A stretch of 64,000 nucleotides of DNA, taken from the NCBI RefSeq assembly GCF_014805685.1, contig NC_060884.1, positions 17,180,356-17,244,355 on the forward strand, given 5' to 3'. How positions within the stretch are numbered: the first letter of the stretch is position 1; every line of letters starts with the position of its first letter. Made by a program: the position numbers and the translations under genes. Origin of the DNA: Silurus meridionalis. Lineage: Eukaryota > Chordata > Actinopteri > Siluriformes > Siluridae. Below the pieces are notes generated by a model. That model ran no database searches. It was not told where the DNA came from and worked only from the letters and a program-made list of their open reading frames with translations. This document shows, one piece after another, positions 24,490 through 38,053 of this stretch.

Positions 24490-25830
24490 TGTCAGTACCC
24501 ATGATCCTTATGTATGAATCCTTTAGGCTGCTCATTCATCCATTCACTCTGTACCAGACATGTGGCATTTGCAGTGACCAATGCAGTTTACAGCTATGCC
24601 AATAAAATATGTGAATAAAAGGCTTCTGTGGAAACAACACTGGCTGCACCGCACTGATACAGTGTGCTTTCTTTTCATACTGTATTCAAAAATGAATAAA
24701 TAAATCAGGATTTAAAAATAAGGTGTAATTTTCCCTATTATTAACATGATGTTTTAATGTTTTTGCCATATAAATGTATTGAATGACAGCATTATTAATA
24801 TTAAAAGATTGTTTGATGGTAGATTATTCTTTACATTCAGTATATTTGCTCATCACCCTATTTCTGGTTATGCAACTGCCAGCAAACACACAGCCTTTGT
24901 TCGAATCATTTTTAGACACGACTGTAAAAGAGCACTGCACAAGAATTGATTTTAGCCTTGTTTTAGTTTTACACACAACCAGAGTGCACATACAGTATGT
25001 ACAGCAGTTTGCTCTGAAGACAGTACCTTTATATTGCTACACTATGTACATACCGTAAATCCTGGATAGTTTGAATATACTAAACAATAGTCTATGTTTT
25101 GACATTCTTTTTTTAAGTTCACATGAGCCTAATAATCTACTGGCTCCAAACAATGGTTCTTTCTGCTTATATTAACTTATGCAATATTTATTAAGCAAGC
25201 TTTTTTATGGCAGTTAGTTTCCCACTCCAAAACATTAAGAGGTTGTCAGGTAACTTATAAGGATAAATAGCATAATACATGAAATGAAACGCAATTTCAC
25301 CTCATCAGTATTTTGTATCACAAAATCCAAGGCAATGATATTCTGCCTCAAGACTAAACGGTATTCAGAGCCAAAGGTGAGATTTTTACATCATGATAAA
25401 AAAAATTGACATAAGATGAAAGAGGAAAAATAGAGGGAGGGAGGATGGATGAAGAGATATGGGATATATTATTTAGATATTTACACTGTACCAGTCGACA
25501 GTAAAATGCCAAAAAGCTGTAGGAGTCCAGTGAAACAATTTTATTTATCTTCTTGACATTTCACTTTATCTGCAGGGGAAATACTCTGTCTAGACTTTGT
25601 ATTTGTGTGTGCGGAGAGATTGGAATTGATTGCTGAATTTAAATACTCAGTACACTGGTAAATGTATTCAGCAATATATTCAAATTAATAAATAAAAGTA
25701 GCATCAAATTAAACTAACTAAAAAGAAAAATTATTCAGTACATACTCAAAATCTACTCCAAATTCATTATTCCATGCAAATAGACCAAATTTAAGTCAAC
25801 ATACATTTATATAAAAAAATGCAAACATGA
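23995..25830. other. Non-coding stretch
   Basis: Holds the TG run at 24425-24485 preceded by a LINE-tail-like segment at 24351-24370. No exon seen. Confidence 0.5.
24425..24485. repeat. (TG)n microsatellite
   Basis: About 30 TG units. Confidence 0.98.
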
Positions 25831-25835
25831 TGTGT

Positions 25836-26190
25836 TGTCAGGGATCCACCAGCCACACCTCCACCTATCACTCCAAGCAGCTCTCCCACTTACTAATCAG
25901 CTACACCTGGCCCTCATCAGTTGGCACGCTACTAAACCTTGTTCCTCCACCAGCTCATTGTCCGTTCTACAGCTTAGGCTAAGGAACACTGTCGGACTAT
26001 CCAATCACTCTGTTTAGTTTATCTTTGTTTACAGGGCTCTGTGTATTTTGTGTAGCCATAGTTTTCACCAGGGTTAGTTAACCTGGAGTTTCGTTGCGGT
26101 TTTGCCGTTTTCTGCCTTGCTCTTTATTTTCTAAATAGAAAACCTTTGTGGATTTCACTTCAGTTTTCCGGCACGTTCTTTCGCCTGACA
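25836..26190. mobile_element. Solo LTR with 5-bp target duplication
   Basis: A 355-bp unit starts TGTCAGGGATCC and ends TTTCGCCTGACA (inverted TGTCAGG/CCTGACA), flanked on both sides by TGTGT (25831-25835 and 26191-26195). TG...CA ends plus a 5-bp duplication are the mark of an LTR retrotransposon, here recombined to a single LTR. No coding region remains and the clade is not determined. Confidence 0.82.
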
Positions 26191-27284
26191 TGTGTACATG
26201 ATCATATACTCATTAGTTTTCATTTGTAATAATGCACTTAACTAGTGAAGTAGCTCAACATTCAAACATTCTGTTAGCATCCACTTTTCAGCATAGCCAG
26301 CTCGGTTTCCTGGCAACAAAAACATGAATCTGTGCAGCACACCAAAGCTTTTATTTGTCCAGTAAGCTAGCTAATGAATTTAGTATTTATCGACCCTTGG
26401 TGTATGTCTGTACATCTCTATGTATGCAGTAAGGTAAAGTTTTTGCGTTAACAGCACTGAAAGTCTTTGTGCAGTCAGATGTAATAGTTTACATCACAGA
26501 GACATCCAAAGACACTCAGCACAATTTCTTTACACGCGTGCATGTCTGCTTCTTGTCAATCATTCTGAAAGAAAGAAAAAAAGAAAGAAAGAAAGCCGCA
26601 CGCACATGAAAAGGACTGAGGCCTGAGAAGGAATAAAAACTGAAATTAGTCCTTTTCAGTACCCTTGTCCTTTCTAATTATTATTATCTTATTAAATGAC
26701 ATATAGTCTTTTAAATTTTCAGGTAAAATATAATCTAATTAAAAATATATAGAGAAAATAACAATAAGGAACTTTTGTATAAGAAACAGCAGATGTAGTA
26801 TTAGGGATGATGGTAGTAATAAAAAAAAAAAAAACCATTCTGGACATTTTAAAGCGAAAGGGCAAAGTCTTCCACAAACATGAATCATGGCCCATAAGAC
26901 ATGTGTGTAAGGTTGTTTGGTCTGTGTTTGTGTAAGTGCACTGCAATTTGCCTTGGTACATACACACTCACATAAAGGCAAGGCGAGAGGAAGAGAGAAA
27001 GAGAGATTAAAAAATAGACAGATTTGTCTGATTTATGTAACAGTCATATTTAGCTCGCCGTCATACTTTAAGAGACACAAACTTAGAATATTCGCCATGT
27101 AGCCTTTCTTACTCAATAGATAAAAACTACAAAAGATTAATGTTATTAGCGCTGACAAATTACAAATTACAAATTACACAAAAATTACAAAAATATTTGC
27201 TTTCAGCAGGTCAATGTTAATTATAAGTACTGTGGTCTACACAATGACCTGATTACATTAATACATGCTATACAATCTGCCCAT

Positions 27285-27398
27285 TGACTACTCTGAGTTA
27301 TATTTAAGTTTCATTTCTATAGAATTGTCCCTTGAGAATATATAATAAATAGCTGCTGAAATGTGAGGGGTGTACATTCTTTTGTGAGATTCCGTACA
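27285..27398. mobile_element. Solo inverted repeat of the 9.4-kb Tc1 family
   Basis: TTTCATTTCTATAGAATTGT, AATGTGAGGGGTGTAC and CTTTTGTGAGATTCCGTA match the right arm at 10.05-10.14 kb. No left arm was found nearby. Confidence 0.65.
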
Positions 27399-27514
27399 TT
27401 TGACTATTTTTTAAGCAGGTATGAATTGCAGCAATAACATTTGAGTGCAGACTAAAAACACCACTCTGGGACCATATGACAAATATCGAATTAGATTATA
27501 AAAAAGAGGATCAT

Positions 27515-27605
27515 CCGTAATCGTGAACTGCATGTTCGATTTGGCACGTTTTTACGCTGGATGCCCTTCCTAACACAACCCTCCCCATTTATCCGGGCTA
27601 CAAAT
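27515..27605 (-). mobile_element. RTE/SINE fragment
   Basis: ATTTGGCACGTTTTTACGCT and GGATGCCCTTCCTAACACAA match the segment at 51.28-51.35 kb and at 7.37-7.43 kb. No coding potential. Confidence 0.6.
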
Positions 27606-28466
27606 AAAAATGATCTTGAAAACTCACCCCACTATCATGCCTGCAACATTTTGTATAACATTTGTATAGCTTGCAGAGAGCATTTTCAGTTACTAAGATG
27701 TCACCACTAGACCTGTATTGACCAACAACAAATGTTTTGATGACAAAAAGTAAGATCAATAACTAACTAATCAGAACCACTGGGGTGTAAAAAATCAGCA
27801 GCCCAGGCACCCTGATCACATGTGGATAGTTGCATGTATGCAGGTTACTTGCTGTAGGTTACTTGCTTTTTAACCATGGACAAATCCATTAAGGGACACT
27901 CTAGTCATCAGTAGGCAATACTATCACTAGGCGCTGAAATTAGCATGCATAACTCTCTTCTCATAGTGTGCTGAAAAAATTAATACTTTTATAATAATAA
28001 TAATAATAATTTTATGTGAGATTCAGTACCATGATGCCAAAGACTTCAAAGCACAATGTTATCCCAAATAAACCAGCATAGAATAAGAACTGTTTGTACA
28101 GAGACCAATGGAAACTTGAAATTGTAAGGATAAAGAATTTTTATTTGCTTATTACACTTTAGGGTTAAATTACATTAGCCTACTTAATTAGGCTTCTGGG
28201 AAAATGCAAAATGTGGAGCAAACTGGAACTTTTATTTGCTCATTGGGTTGCCAAACATATTTGTTATGTCTTAATCCTTAGACCACAATTACTGCATTGT
28301 GTTTTGTAGGAGATTTTAGGTTATTTAGCGCTTTGAGAATGAAATGTACTAATTACAGTAATTTTATCATCCTATCAACAGTTCATTAATTTACTTGTTA
28401 GCTATATTAACTGTTGAATTATTACATATACATACAGTGTGTAAGTGTAACTATTTATTATTCACT

Positions 28467-29425
28467 ACAAAGCCAAAAGTATGTGCAGACCCCTTCTAAT
28501 GATTGAGTACAGGTGTTTCAGCAAGACCTATTGCTAGCAGGTGCATGAAAATAGAGTTTGACCGATACAGGTTTTTTTCTGGCCGATGCTAATGCTGATA
28601 TTTGGAAACCAAGGCAGCCGATGGCTTTTATATGATGCCGATTTTCTTTTTTTCTCCCGTTCATCTCATAAAATCTAACAGTTAATTAATAACATGTGAT
28701 AAAGAAATTGCTTACATTAAACATTTATTGATCAACAAAAGGTTGATCTGACAAGAATGTCAGTTTTATTTTTTTCGCATTGTTGGCAACTTCTGTATGT
28801 CGAATCAGAGGTGGAGAAAGAGAACTCCGATTGGCTGTTTAAGCGAATGAGCACACGTGAAAAACGTTTGTTGTCATTCTTGCTTTTGTATTTGTAACTT
28901 AGCAGACATTATTGAAAAAAAGCTGCACGAATCCTTTAGTAACGATCGCAGCAGGTGTAAACACTGCTTGCTTTATATATTCAAAGTTTTAGTTCTTCCG
29001 GTTTTCCTGTTTGAAAGCCGAATACACTCTACTGCCACCTGCTGGTATTGGAGATTTATGCTCCCTTACGCAATCGCAGAGTGTCGGATGCTCCTGCCTA
29101 ATAATTGCCTAATTTGCAACGTCATTCACATAGCCATAAATAATCATTAGCGGTGGAATGGTTCATTCTGAAGTGCTAAGTGACTTTAGCATTATCCTAG
29201 GATGCCACAAGTCAATTCATGAAATTTCTGCCCTGGTCAACCGTTAGCGCTATTATTGTTAAAGTCTAAAGATCACCACGCACACTCAGCGCTGGGGCCA
29301 TCAAATGTGAATGTAGGTTTGACAGATTCTAGGAGAACAATACTTAACAAAATATAACAATACGTAATACCAGCAGTAAAGTTTGGTGGGATAACAGTCT
29401 GAGACTTTTAAGGTGCATCATACAT
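28467..29425 (+). mobile_element. Degenerate Tc1 element split by a hAT-like MITE
   Basis: The left end ACAAAGCCAAAAGTATGTGC and TTGAGTACAGGTGTTTCAGC belong to a common teleost Tc1. The sequence resumes after 29130 with GTGGAATGGTTCATTCTGAA, AGTGACTTTAGCATTATCCT and AAATTTCTGCCCTGGTCAAC, then jumps to AGTAAAGTTTGGTGGGATAA. A foreign repeat lies between. Confidence 0.65.
28553..29110 (+). mobile_element. hAT-like MITE copy 1, inserted in a Tc1 element
   Basis: The start TAGAGTTTGACCGATACAGG and the block GCAGCAGGTGTAAACACTG match the element at 30087. The right terminal repeat is not visible, so the end is approximate. Confidence 0.6.
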
Positions 29426-30086
29426 TTTTACTTTTGTTTTTAAAGCTTATTGCAACCAAAAGAGGCATTTTTGTAAATTTTGTAATAAATAAATATTAAA
29501 ATAGGTTTAGGGGAAAAAATCATCTCATATGCTACAGACAGCTCATCCTGCATTATTTGCTTAAATTTGTTTTGGATTTGGTCCAATTGAGAGTGCAACA
29601 GCCACACACTTTCTCTTTCTGTCTTTTATGCACACCCACACACACTGACCATAACTGCAAATAAGGTTTTATTACAGGAAATAGGGATGAGAGTGGTTCA
29701 GACTTGACCTCATGCCCAGCCAGAATGCACTAAAGTGCTTTTATTTATCATAGTAATTTTGTTCAACCTCATCTTTCCCTCTTTTATCTGCCCTTCATTT
29801 ATATGTGCATTTCTATGAAGCGAAAATGATTCCCTATGGACATGTTCATAGGAGAAGTGAAAGGGATTATCATATTATCAAAAGCTCTCCAACATGCATC
29901 ACTTCCGCACCATAAGTACACATTGTACATAAGACTAGCGGCTTAAGGTAAGCATGAATGCCCAGTTCCTGCGATAATGTTAAACACATGAGCTTTTATC
30001 TGATGCATCTGGTGACAGAGCATTTCCACCGAACACAAGCTGTGAGAAAGGTGAGGGGAATTAAATCAGTATTACACTGTGAAGAT

Positions 30087-30935
30087 TAGAGGTCGACCGA
30101 TACGGGTTTCTCTCTGTCCGCTGCCATATTTAGAAATCAGGGCAGCCGATGGCTGATATATGATGCCAATTTTCTCCACCCCCCCTTCATCGCATAAAAT
30201 CTAATAGTTTATAAGCAAAACACGATACAGAAAATTTAATTAAAAAATGCTTAAATTAAACATTTATTAACAACACAAATTTCCCCAATCAGTTCACTTG
30301 TTACCAGGTTTTGGTCCATCTGTAGCCTAAACTACAGCAGGTTAAAGCCTCACTAACAATACGGTTCCAAAAGGTTACTCTTCTCGCGCCAAATGTTATT
30401 CTCATTCTCTCTCCAAAAGTCTTATTTAACCAATGATTTATATATCAGATTGAAAACGAATGACAAACACTTAAAGCTCGGGACACACCAAGCTGATGGT
30501 CGGCCATCTGGGAATGTCGTGGGGTTTTTGAGTGTCAGTCAGCTTTAGTTTTTTTTGCACTGTTGGCTCGAGTTGGATGGCCTCAGATGTTTTTTGACCG
30601 ATTCTGCATGTTGAGCAATGGCAGAGTTCATTGGCCAGAAAAAGAACTCTGATTAGCTATTTAGCTTAGCAAATGAGCACAAGAGAAAAAAATTTAACAC
30701 ACTCTTTGTCATTCTTGCACCTGTCTTTGCAACTTAACAGACATGATTGCAAAAAGCTACAGGAATCCGTTAGTAATGTTCGCAGCAGGTGTAAACACTG
30801 TTTGCTTTATATATTTACAGTTTTAGCTTTTCCCTGTTTGTATGAGAAATACAGACTACTGCTAGCTGCTGACATGGGAAAGTTATGTTTCTCACACAAG
30901 TGCAGAACGTACATGCACGGTTCAGTCGACCTCTA
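30087..30935 (+). mobile_element. hAT-like MITE copy 2 with 8-bp target duplication
   Basis: The 849-bp element starts TAGAGGTCGACC and ends GTCGACCTCTA. It is flanked by identical GTGAAGAT at 30079-30086 and 30936-30943. An 8-bp duplication and this terminal repeat fit the hAT superfamily. There is no transposase frame. Confidence 0.85.
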
Positions 30936-31546
30936 GTGAAGATGGGATATTTCTCTTAGTAACCACTTTTTTTAAGGCAATGTTCTGGGAAATGTAGTAG
31001 TATCTGTGTGAGAACAAGGAGATACCGAAATGAAAAAGAAATGAAATGCAAGTTAAGATGCAGATAAGGCAGAGGCAAGTGAAAAGAAAGAGCATTTTAA
31101 TTTCAAGTAGAATATCTGTCTGTGACTGCTACAGTCAAGCCTGGAGGGGAAAAGAGAGAGACAAAGAAACAAATATAAAGATCAGAGAAAATGACAAACG
31201 TTAAAGCTGCAAAAGAGATTGTGTATAAAAGAGATGAATAGGCACACAGAGGAGGTCATGACTCTCCCCGTGTGACTGCTCGAATTCCTTCTGCCATCAC
31301 TGCAGCTTTAAACCACTACACAATTCACTACAGTGTTAGAGCACTCATCCCACACATCTCCAGTGAGAACTACAGAGATTTAAGATTGAACCCCTTACTT
31401 ACCACCACCTGCACACAAATTTGATGTCACATTACTTTTTATAGCAACAAAAAAATAATAACATTGGCAAGTACATATGCAAAAAAAAAACAAATACAGA
31501 TACTTTTATATTTGAAGGGACTACAACAGCAGATAGTTATGTTGAG

Positions 31547-31811
31547 TGTCAATATTATCACTAAAGAACAAAAAGACAATGGTCACCAGTGAGCAGAAGC
31601 ATCAAATCTGGTTTGTTATTGTGTGGAAAGACTTTGCCAGACAAAATCTAGTTTTAATCTGCATCATGCTGCAAGGATCAGAATTTTGCACAAGCAACAT
31701 GGAGCCATCTAATGTTTTAGGAAATCTGCAGGCTGATGGTGGCAGTGTCTCAATATGGGGAATATTTTCCTTGCACAGATGTGATATCATAATGAACAGA
31801 TGGCAAAACAT
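31547..31811 (+). mobile_element. Tc1 transposase remnant
   Basis: The plus-strand peptide contains GSEFCTSNMEPS and LQADGGSVSIWGIFSLHR, like the QAGGGGVMVWGIFS region of a Tc1 transposase. Ends and the rest of the gene are not recognisable. Confidence 0.5.
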
Positions 31812-33163
31812 ATCTTACCATTACTAGCCTAGTTTATTTATTTATTGCTACAGCTAATTTATACTTGGATGAATACAACAGGCAAGACCACACCACAAGA
31901 CTATGGGCTTTGTAAGAAAAAGCTCTAAACCTCTAGGGGTGCGCCAGTAATAATGGTCAGCAGGGAAACACAATGCTCTGTGTGTAGTTAAATGGACTAA
32001 ACAAAGCATTATAATTTCCCTTGATTATTTTTTGTATTTGAATTATAAAGGAATCGTTTCAGCCCTAATTCATAGTGATAATTTCTTCACTGTCATTTTA
32101 AAGTGTCAGTGCATATTGACAAAAGTATTACATTAGTAAATCAAAGATTTTGTGATATGAATGATAACTAACAAAAAAAGAAATATGAATATAAAATGAT
32201 AACAAAGGCACATATTTGCACTAGAGTATTTGCCAGGGTTCAGTAGTCAATGAACGGTTTCTTATGGCTCCAGAGAGCATGCAGTCTGCAAAGTGCACTT
32301 AGATTTAATTTCAGTCTCACAGTAAAACTAGAAAAGCCCTGCTGTAAAGTAAACATATTCAGATTAAACCTGATATTGATACTGTTACTACCACCTCGAA
32401 TTCGAGGTCTTAACCAGCTGAAAATCCACAGCTGAAAGCGGAACAACCTTAACCATCAGTAGTTTTACAGCATTCAATATATAGATAATCATACATGAAA
32501 ATAACTAATACTCTCTAATACTTATGTTTTGTGAATTCATTTCTGTACTTTTATATTCTTATGGAATGGGATTTATCAGCATGCTAAGTCATTTCTCCTG
32601 CACAGTCCCTGACTCTCGGCTCAATCGAGCATCTTGAGAATGTCATTAAAAGTGCTTGTCACAACAAAAATGGAGCTATGACATTTTACAGTTTAGTCAT
32701 TTCCAGATTGTACAACATTGTGTAGCATTGTGAAGAATCCACATAGATGTAAATTCATTTTAAAGGTCAAATTGATTGGAGGGAATCCTATGAATGCATT
32801 CTGAAATGTCAATAGCTTTAGCATTTTTTTTTTGTTATTGGAATGTACATAACATACATATAATGCAAACACACGTACAAAGAACTTCAAGAAACATTTG
32901 AATTTAAGCTTTTACAAAAAAAAGGCATAAAGAATATGTATAAATGTGTAGAAAGGTTCAAATTAATCACCCGAACGCATACATTTATCAATCTTTTAAT
33001 TATGTTTTGTCTAAATAGCTTTTTTTACAACACAAAACTGAAAATATTTCTGCCAGACTGTTTCGGATAAATAGCTTGCTAAATAAAGTCCAGTGGCATT
33101 ATGCCACTCTCTAAAATACATGTCTTTATGAAAACAGGCTTACTACATCTGCATCAATATAAA

Positions 33164-33230
<67 letters not shown>

Positions 33231-33324
33231 AATTAAACACTATTCAGAGCATTCATTACAACTAAAAGATTTCTTTTCAACTTTGGAAGGCTTGGCTTTG
33301 AATCCCCTTCTGGTCTATTAAATT
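31812..33324. other. Non-coding stretch with one TG microsatellite
   Basis: AT-rich sequence. Nothing recognised besides the repeat at 33176-33228. Confidence 0.5.
33176..33228. repeat. (TG)n microsatellite
   Basis: About 26 TG units, 100 bases before the RTE tail fragment. Confidence 0.98.
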
Positions 33325-33406
33325 TTCACTAGGGTGGAAAAGGGTGGTATGGAGACAAATGGTCCGGTGTGGTGCCCCCTAACAGGAGCAGCTGCCAGAA
33401 GACAAA

Positions 33407-33441
<35 letters not shown>

Positions 33442-33480
33442 AGAAGAAGAAGAAGAAGAGGAGGAGGAAGAGGAAGAAAC
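33325..33480 (+). mobile_element. RTE LINE 3' end with AAG tail
   Basis: GGTGTGGTGCCCCCTAACAG, then GAGCAGCTGCCAGAAG, is the RTE 3' terminus seen also at 52.51-52.55 kb. It runs into an (AAG)n tract at 33405-33479. The long basic frame here, and the leucine-rich one on the other strand, are only translations of the repeat. Confidence 0.75.
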
Positions 33481-34557
33481 CCATTCCTAAACAATGTGGT
33501 AAAAAAAAAACCTAATAATATATAAATAATATTTTTTTTAAATAATAATAATAAAAAGACAGCTAATATAACTAATACAACTAATCTAAAACTATTCAAA
33601 AGTGTAAGTCTAATGACAATTATACATAATATTTGCAGATCCTAATTCGAACAGTAGCTCATCAAAATCTGAAGCATGTATATTTTTCTTGTCTATTTCA
33701 GAAAATCAACTTCAAAGACACATATTTCCTCTCCTTTTCTTAGCATGAAAAGTCCTTCAGTCAGAGAGAATGTGCTGATTGTGTTTAGCATCATATCTGC
33801 AGAGGACAGAAGACCTCTAAATTGCCCTGTCTTAAGTAATTCTATTGCATTGATATTGAAACAGGCAATTGCACCACAAAAGCGGAAAAGGGGAGATTGA
33901 TTTTCACTAGAATGCCCCAGGATTTATTAAAGCTCATTCAGGGGTGATATCAGGTTGACACAAAGATGTATTCTTTCTGATGTTGCTTGAAGAGGATTTT
34001 TGTGTTACAAAGCCGGAGAAGACCCTTTTGTTCTCTTCCCCCCTCCCCCCACAGATGGTGTAATTCTGCAATTTTTTGGCCTTGATTGCCTTTGCTGGAA
34101 AAAAACACATAGTGTGAAGCAAACAAAGATGTTAAAGTGAGCCCTTGTGTACAAATATTACAGCATCTTTTTGCTGTTAAATTTTAAAACCTCATTTGTA
34201 AATTTACATTAGAGAGAACTGGCAAAACAGAGCAACTTGATGCATTGTGAATATAAACACATGGAAGAAATTTGTATGTCTGAAAATAGACAAGGGTAGC
34301 ATTTAATTTGAAATTAAGTGATTACTGTTCATTGTGTACAATAAATTAACATTAACACTATACCCTAGTGAAACTTACATAGTTGATACACACAATAATT
34401 TTATGGCACAATAAGTATGTTCTAACATCACAGGTGCTCATTGGGGTCATTGGGGGTACTGTATATTGATGCTTAATAGAAGAGAAACAATTCTCAGAAT
34501 TGTTCCCATATCACACTTAGACAGATTCAATTGTTTGTATTCAGTTGTCTGGTGTTG

Positions 34558-35225
34558 TAAGGGTGTGCACACTACACGATCACTTGCATGCAAGGTGCAC
34601 ACATTACTAAATCTTTTACCTAAAAGATTCCTGCCAAAGCATGTCTCATCCCCAAATCCCTAAATCCTGCTATCTCATGAAAGTTAGTGCAAGAGCTGTC
34701 TTTCCTCTGACTGTCACTACTTTTTATGAAAACAAGAAAAAAGAGAAAGCCAAGGAATGATTGGGGAGATGCAGACAGTGCACAGTGAAAAGGAACCCAG
34801 CTATTTTTATACTGTGCCTGCCAGGAATCACGTCATGTTTATTTTTGTTATTTCTTACAACCGATGGATTATGACATGACAAATAGAAGCAATGTCAATG
34901 CACTTACATTTTGTCCTCACACACAAAAAATTATAAACTGGATTCAATGAATCTGCTGAGCTTGAGAGCAGATTAATCTGATTTCATTTCAGGCTCTCTG
35001 TGGCTGTTTCATAGTGGCCATATTGGGGTTCATAGTCTATCGTAAGTCAAAAATCAAACATGCCTGAGGTTCATCGCTTTCTCGCAGACAAAATGAACAG
35101 TACACAACTGGCCACAGCAGGAGCATGCAATGAGTAGGTGGTGAAATGGGGGAGCATTCGCTGGGAGCCAAAATAAACCAGTTGAATGTAACTGAGTTAA
35201 AATGTGTAGTGTGCACCAGGCTTAA
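34558..35225. mobile_element. Candidate DNA element with inverted ends
   Basis: TAAGGGTGTGCACACTACAC at the left and GTGTAGTGTGCACCAGGCTT at the right are inverted copies about 670 bp apart. No open frame and no clear target duplication. Confidence 0.45.
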
Positions 35226-36825
35226 AAGTTACAGGTTTCTCTTCAGGTCATAAATATAAAAGCTCACCAGCTTAAATGATATGCTAAAAAAATATGTTAT
35301 AAAAATTATTCAGGGTGGATTTTTCCTTTAAATAGCTTTTACATTTAATAATATTATTGTTTTGCTTCAACAAAAAAAATTTAGCTTTAGAATCTAATGG
35401 TCCATCCTTTCTAATGGTCTTCACTCTTTAGTCCATTAACTCATCCATGCTCTATTATTCTATGGCTTTACATGCACAGCTCAGCAATTACACTTAACCC
35501 ACAGCCTTGTCTAGAAGCTAAACTGAGCGGTCGACAGTGTTTCCTCTGCAGCTGGAAAAAAACCCACTCAACTGCCAATTACACTGGCGAGGTCACAGAG
35601 AGAGCAAACAATCAGCACTACCTCTAATATCCCAAGCCCTCAGTGACACCTCAACATTTACCCATCTCTTTTCATAGAGCAACTATAGATTAAAGCCAGC
35701 CACAGAATCAGAAATAGTCAGAAATAGACTGACATCTGAGAATGCAAGGCAGTGTGTAGCAAAAGCAGTTAAATTCAGGAAGAAAAATAATAAGTAAATG
35801 TAGCAAGCTATTTTCTTATCTTGCTCAATGTATCACCCTTCCTGGTTTCCTTCTTTAATGAAGCAGTCCTGCATAAACACAATCTGGGCTGCTCTCTCCA
35901 TGTGCAGCAAAAAATTCAGTCACCTCTGGCTATAGACACAGTACACGTGCAATTAAGCAGACATTCGAACCCTGTTAGTGCAGTTTCTGTCAAGATGTAC
36001 ACAGAGAATAAGAAAGATTCACCTGGCAAGTCTCCAACAGATGCAGTGCAGGTACTGAGAATGGGCGAAAGGAAGTAAACAACAGCTGTGTTTGTGTGCG
36101 TTAGTGGAAGATTTGGCAGGAAAAAATATAGTCAACTTGTATGATAGCAGGTGGAACCATTTTACTATCATCTTAATGCTTTCTGTCTGCCTGTTTAAAA
36201 GCATAAACATTAGACATATGCAAAAGTGTTACGAGCAACTTCTTAACGAACTTTGAAATTAACGTAATCTTTCGTGGCATCTATGATCTTTTATTTTTGT
36301 TTCTGTTTAATAATTTCCTGCAATACCCACAATGCCATTCTACTACCTGCTAATAGTTGAGCCAGTAGTAATTGTGCTGCATTTGCACAGCCGAATTTCA
36401 TAATTAGTGTTACGTTTTTAACACTAACTTTAAAGTTTGTTGTCTTGAGAAGGAAAATTCACAACAGTCATCACAACCTGAACAAGCTGGGATATGCGAA
36501 GAAAAGAATTTCACTGTGCTATAATGTGTTTATATATTCTAGTCTTACCCAAATAACTGTATTGTTATGAATGCAAAGATGCAGCGTCAAGTTCCCACAC
36601 ACTTTCTTCATCTCTAAACGACAGATACAGTGGCACTGTAGCCATTTAGTCTGTCCAGCTTTCATCTAGTTAACTGCACATCCTGCTCAAACAGATCAGC
36701 TTTCAAAGCTTCAACCTTCATGGTGATACCTCCTTCAGTTGTCAAGGTAACAGTAAAATATAAGATTTATGCCTTAGGTCTTATGTTTGATAGTATAACA
36801 TTTTTTGTATTTGCAAAAGCAATAT

Positions 36826-37199
36826 ACACCGACCAGTCATAACTTTATAGCCACTGATCAGGCATAACATAATGTACTAAAGGGGGACCAGCCTTTGGCT
36901 GCCAAAACAGTCCTGACCCATCAAGCATAAACAGCATCCACTTCTTCAGCAATTTGAGCTACAGAAGCTCACAGCTTTCAATCCCCACGTGCCATCACAA
37001 TTTGGCCGCGTCAAACTCGCTTAAATCCTTACTCTTGCCCATTTTTCTTCCTTCTAAAACATCAACATGAAGACAAAATGTTCACTTGCTGCCTAATATA
37101 TCCCACCCACTAGCAGGTGTCATGATGAAGAGATACTCACTGTAATTCACATCACCAGTCATCATGGTATAATGTCATAATGTTATGCCTGATCGGTGT
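36826..37199 (-). mobile_element. Short Tc1-like element, internally deleted
   Basis: The ends CACCGACCAGTCATAACTTT and TAATGTTATGCCTGATCGGTG are inverted and flanked by TA. The interior keeps antisense transposase blocks (GCATCCACTTCTTCAGCAAT, TCAAACTCGCTTAAATCCTT). The same family is at 45.07 and 50.99 kb. Confidence 0.75.
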
Positions 37200-38053
37200 A
37201 GTGTGTGTATCAGCGTGACTGATCAAAAAATAATAAAATACAGCAAAAGCCAACAAAACAGCACAAGAATCACTACATGCATAATGTACATTTCGCTATA
37301 AACACATTTAATGCCTTTTACTGTACACTTTCCCTCAAACAAGCCGCCCAAAGTACAACACTAACAGTATTGAAAAATGATATGAGAATCCAAATTAAAC
37401 ACGAAGCACTTGTAAGTGTCTTTTCATGAAACTATTTAGAATAAACCCGATATCCAGAGCAGATCACAGACTTAATAGCTGCTCAAAAGCTTACATTGCT
37501 GAATGATGGCATTGCATACTAAGCTAGTTTGTTCATTACTAAAACATGAAAGTAAGAAAGCTCATGAGCTGTCTCGAAGCATTCTCAAGCATAATAAATA
37601 AAACAAGGCTCATGGCTTGAGTGAAAAGAAAGAAATACTTATACAAGCCAAGCACACTTCCAGACAAACCTGTCAGCAATCTCCACATAACTCCACTGAT
37701 CCTGTCCTGACTGTTACTGAGAGCCTTCCTCATTGTCCTTTCAACACTGACCACAGGACTATACTCTTACACAAAAGGCTGTACTGTTTGTGTCTTTTTT
37801 AAACCAAGGAATGTAAATATAGTATACATTTCAAAGCTTTAAACCAGCTGGATCCAATTGGGTTAAGATGTAGCTTAAATCTTAAAGCATTTTCTGAAGG
37901 TACATTAGAAGATATTCACATTTCCAAGTGAAAGGCATATAAAAGATAAACGGCACCACCACACCAGACAATAAAAGGTACACTTTGGTGCTTTTTTCCC
38001 TAAATGTATCTACTATACTGTACGAAAAGGTGGAAGAAAAAAGTATTTCTTAC

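Larger units (their letters stand above)
26196..28466. other. Non-coding stretch with small repeat fragments
   Basis: Contains an AAAG-rich patch at 26570-26596, a short AAATTAC repeat near 27158-27190, the solo Tc1 arm at 27.3 kb and the RTE fragment at 27.5 kb. No exon seen. Confidence 0.5.
33481..38053. other. Non-coding stretch with two DNA elements
   Basis: Apart from the elements at 34.56-35.23 and 36.83-37.20 kb, no exon or repeat was recognised. Open frames such as 35821-36078 lack splice or codon evidence. Confidence 0.5.

Noticed and set aside
33318..33599. Poly-Leu and poly-Arg frames
   Set aside because: Artefacts of the (AAG)n tail of an RTE fragment.
35821..36078. 85-codon plus-strand frame
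   Set aside because: No recognisable domain and no splice support; probably chance.
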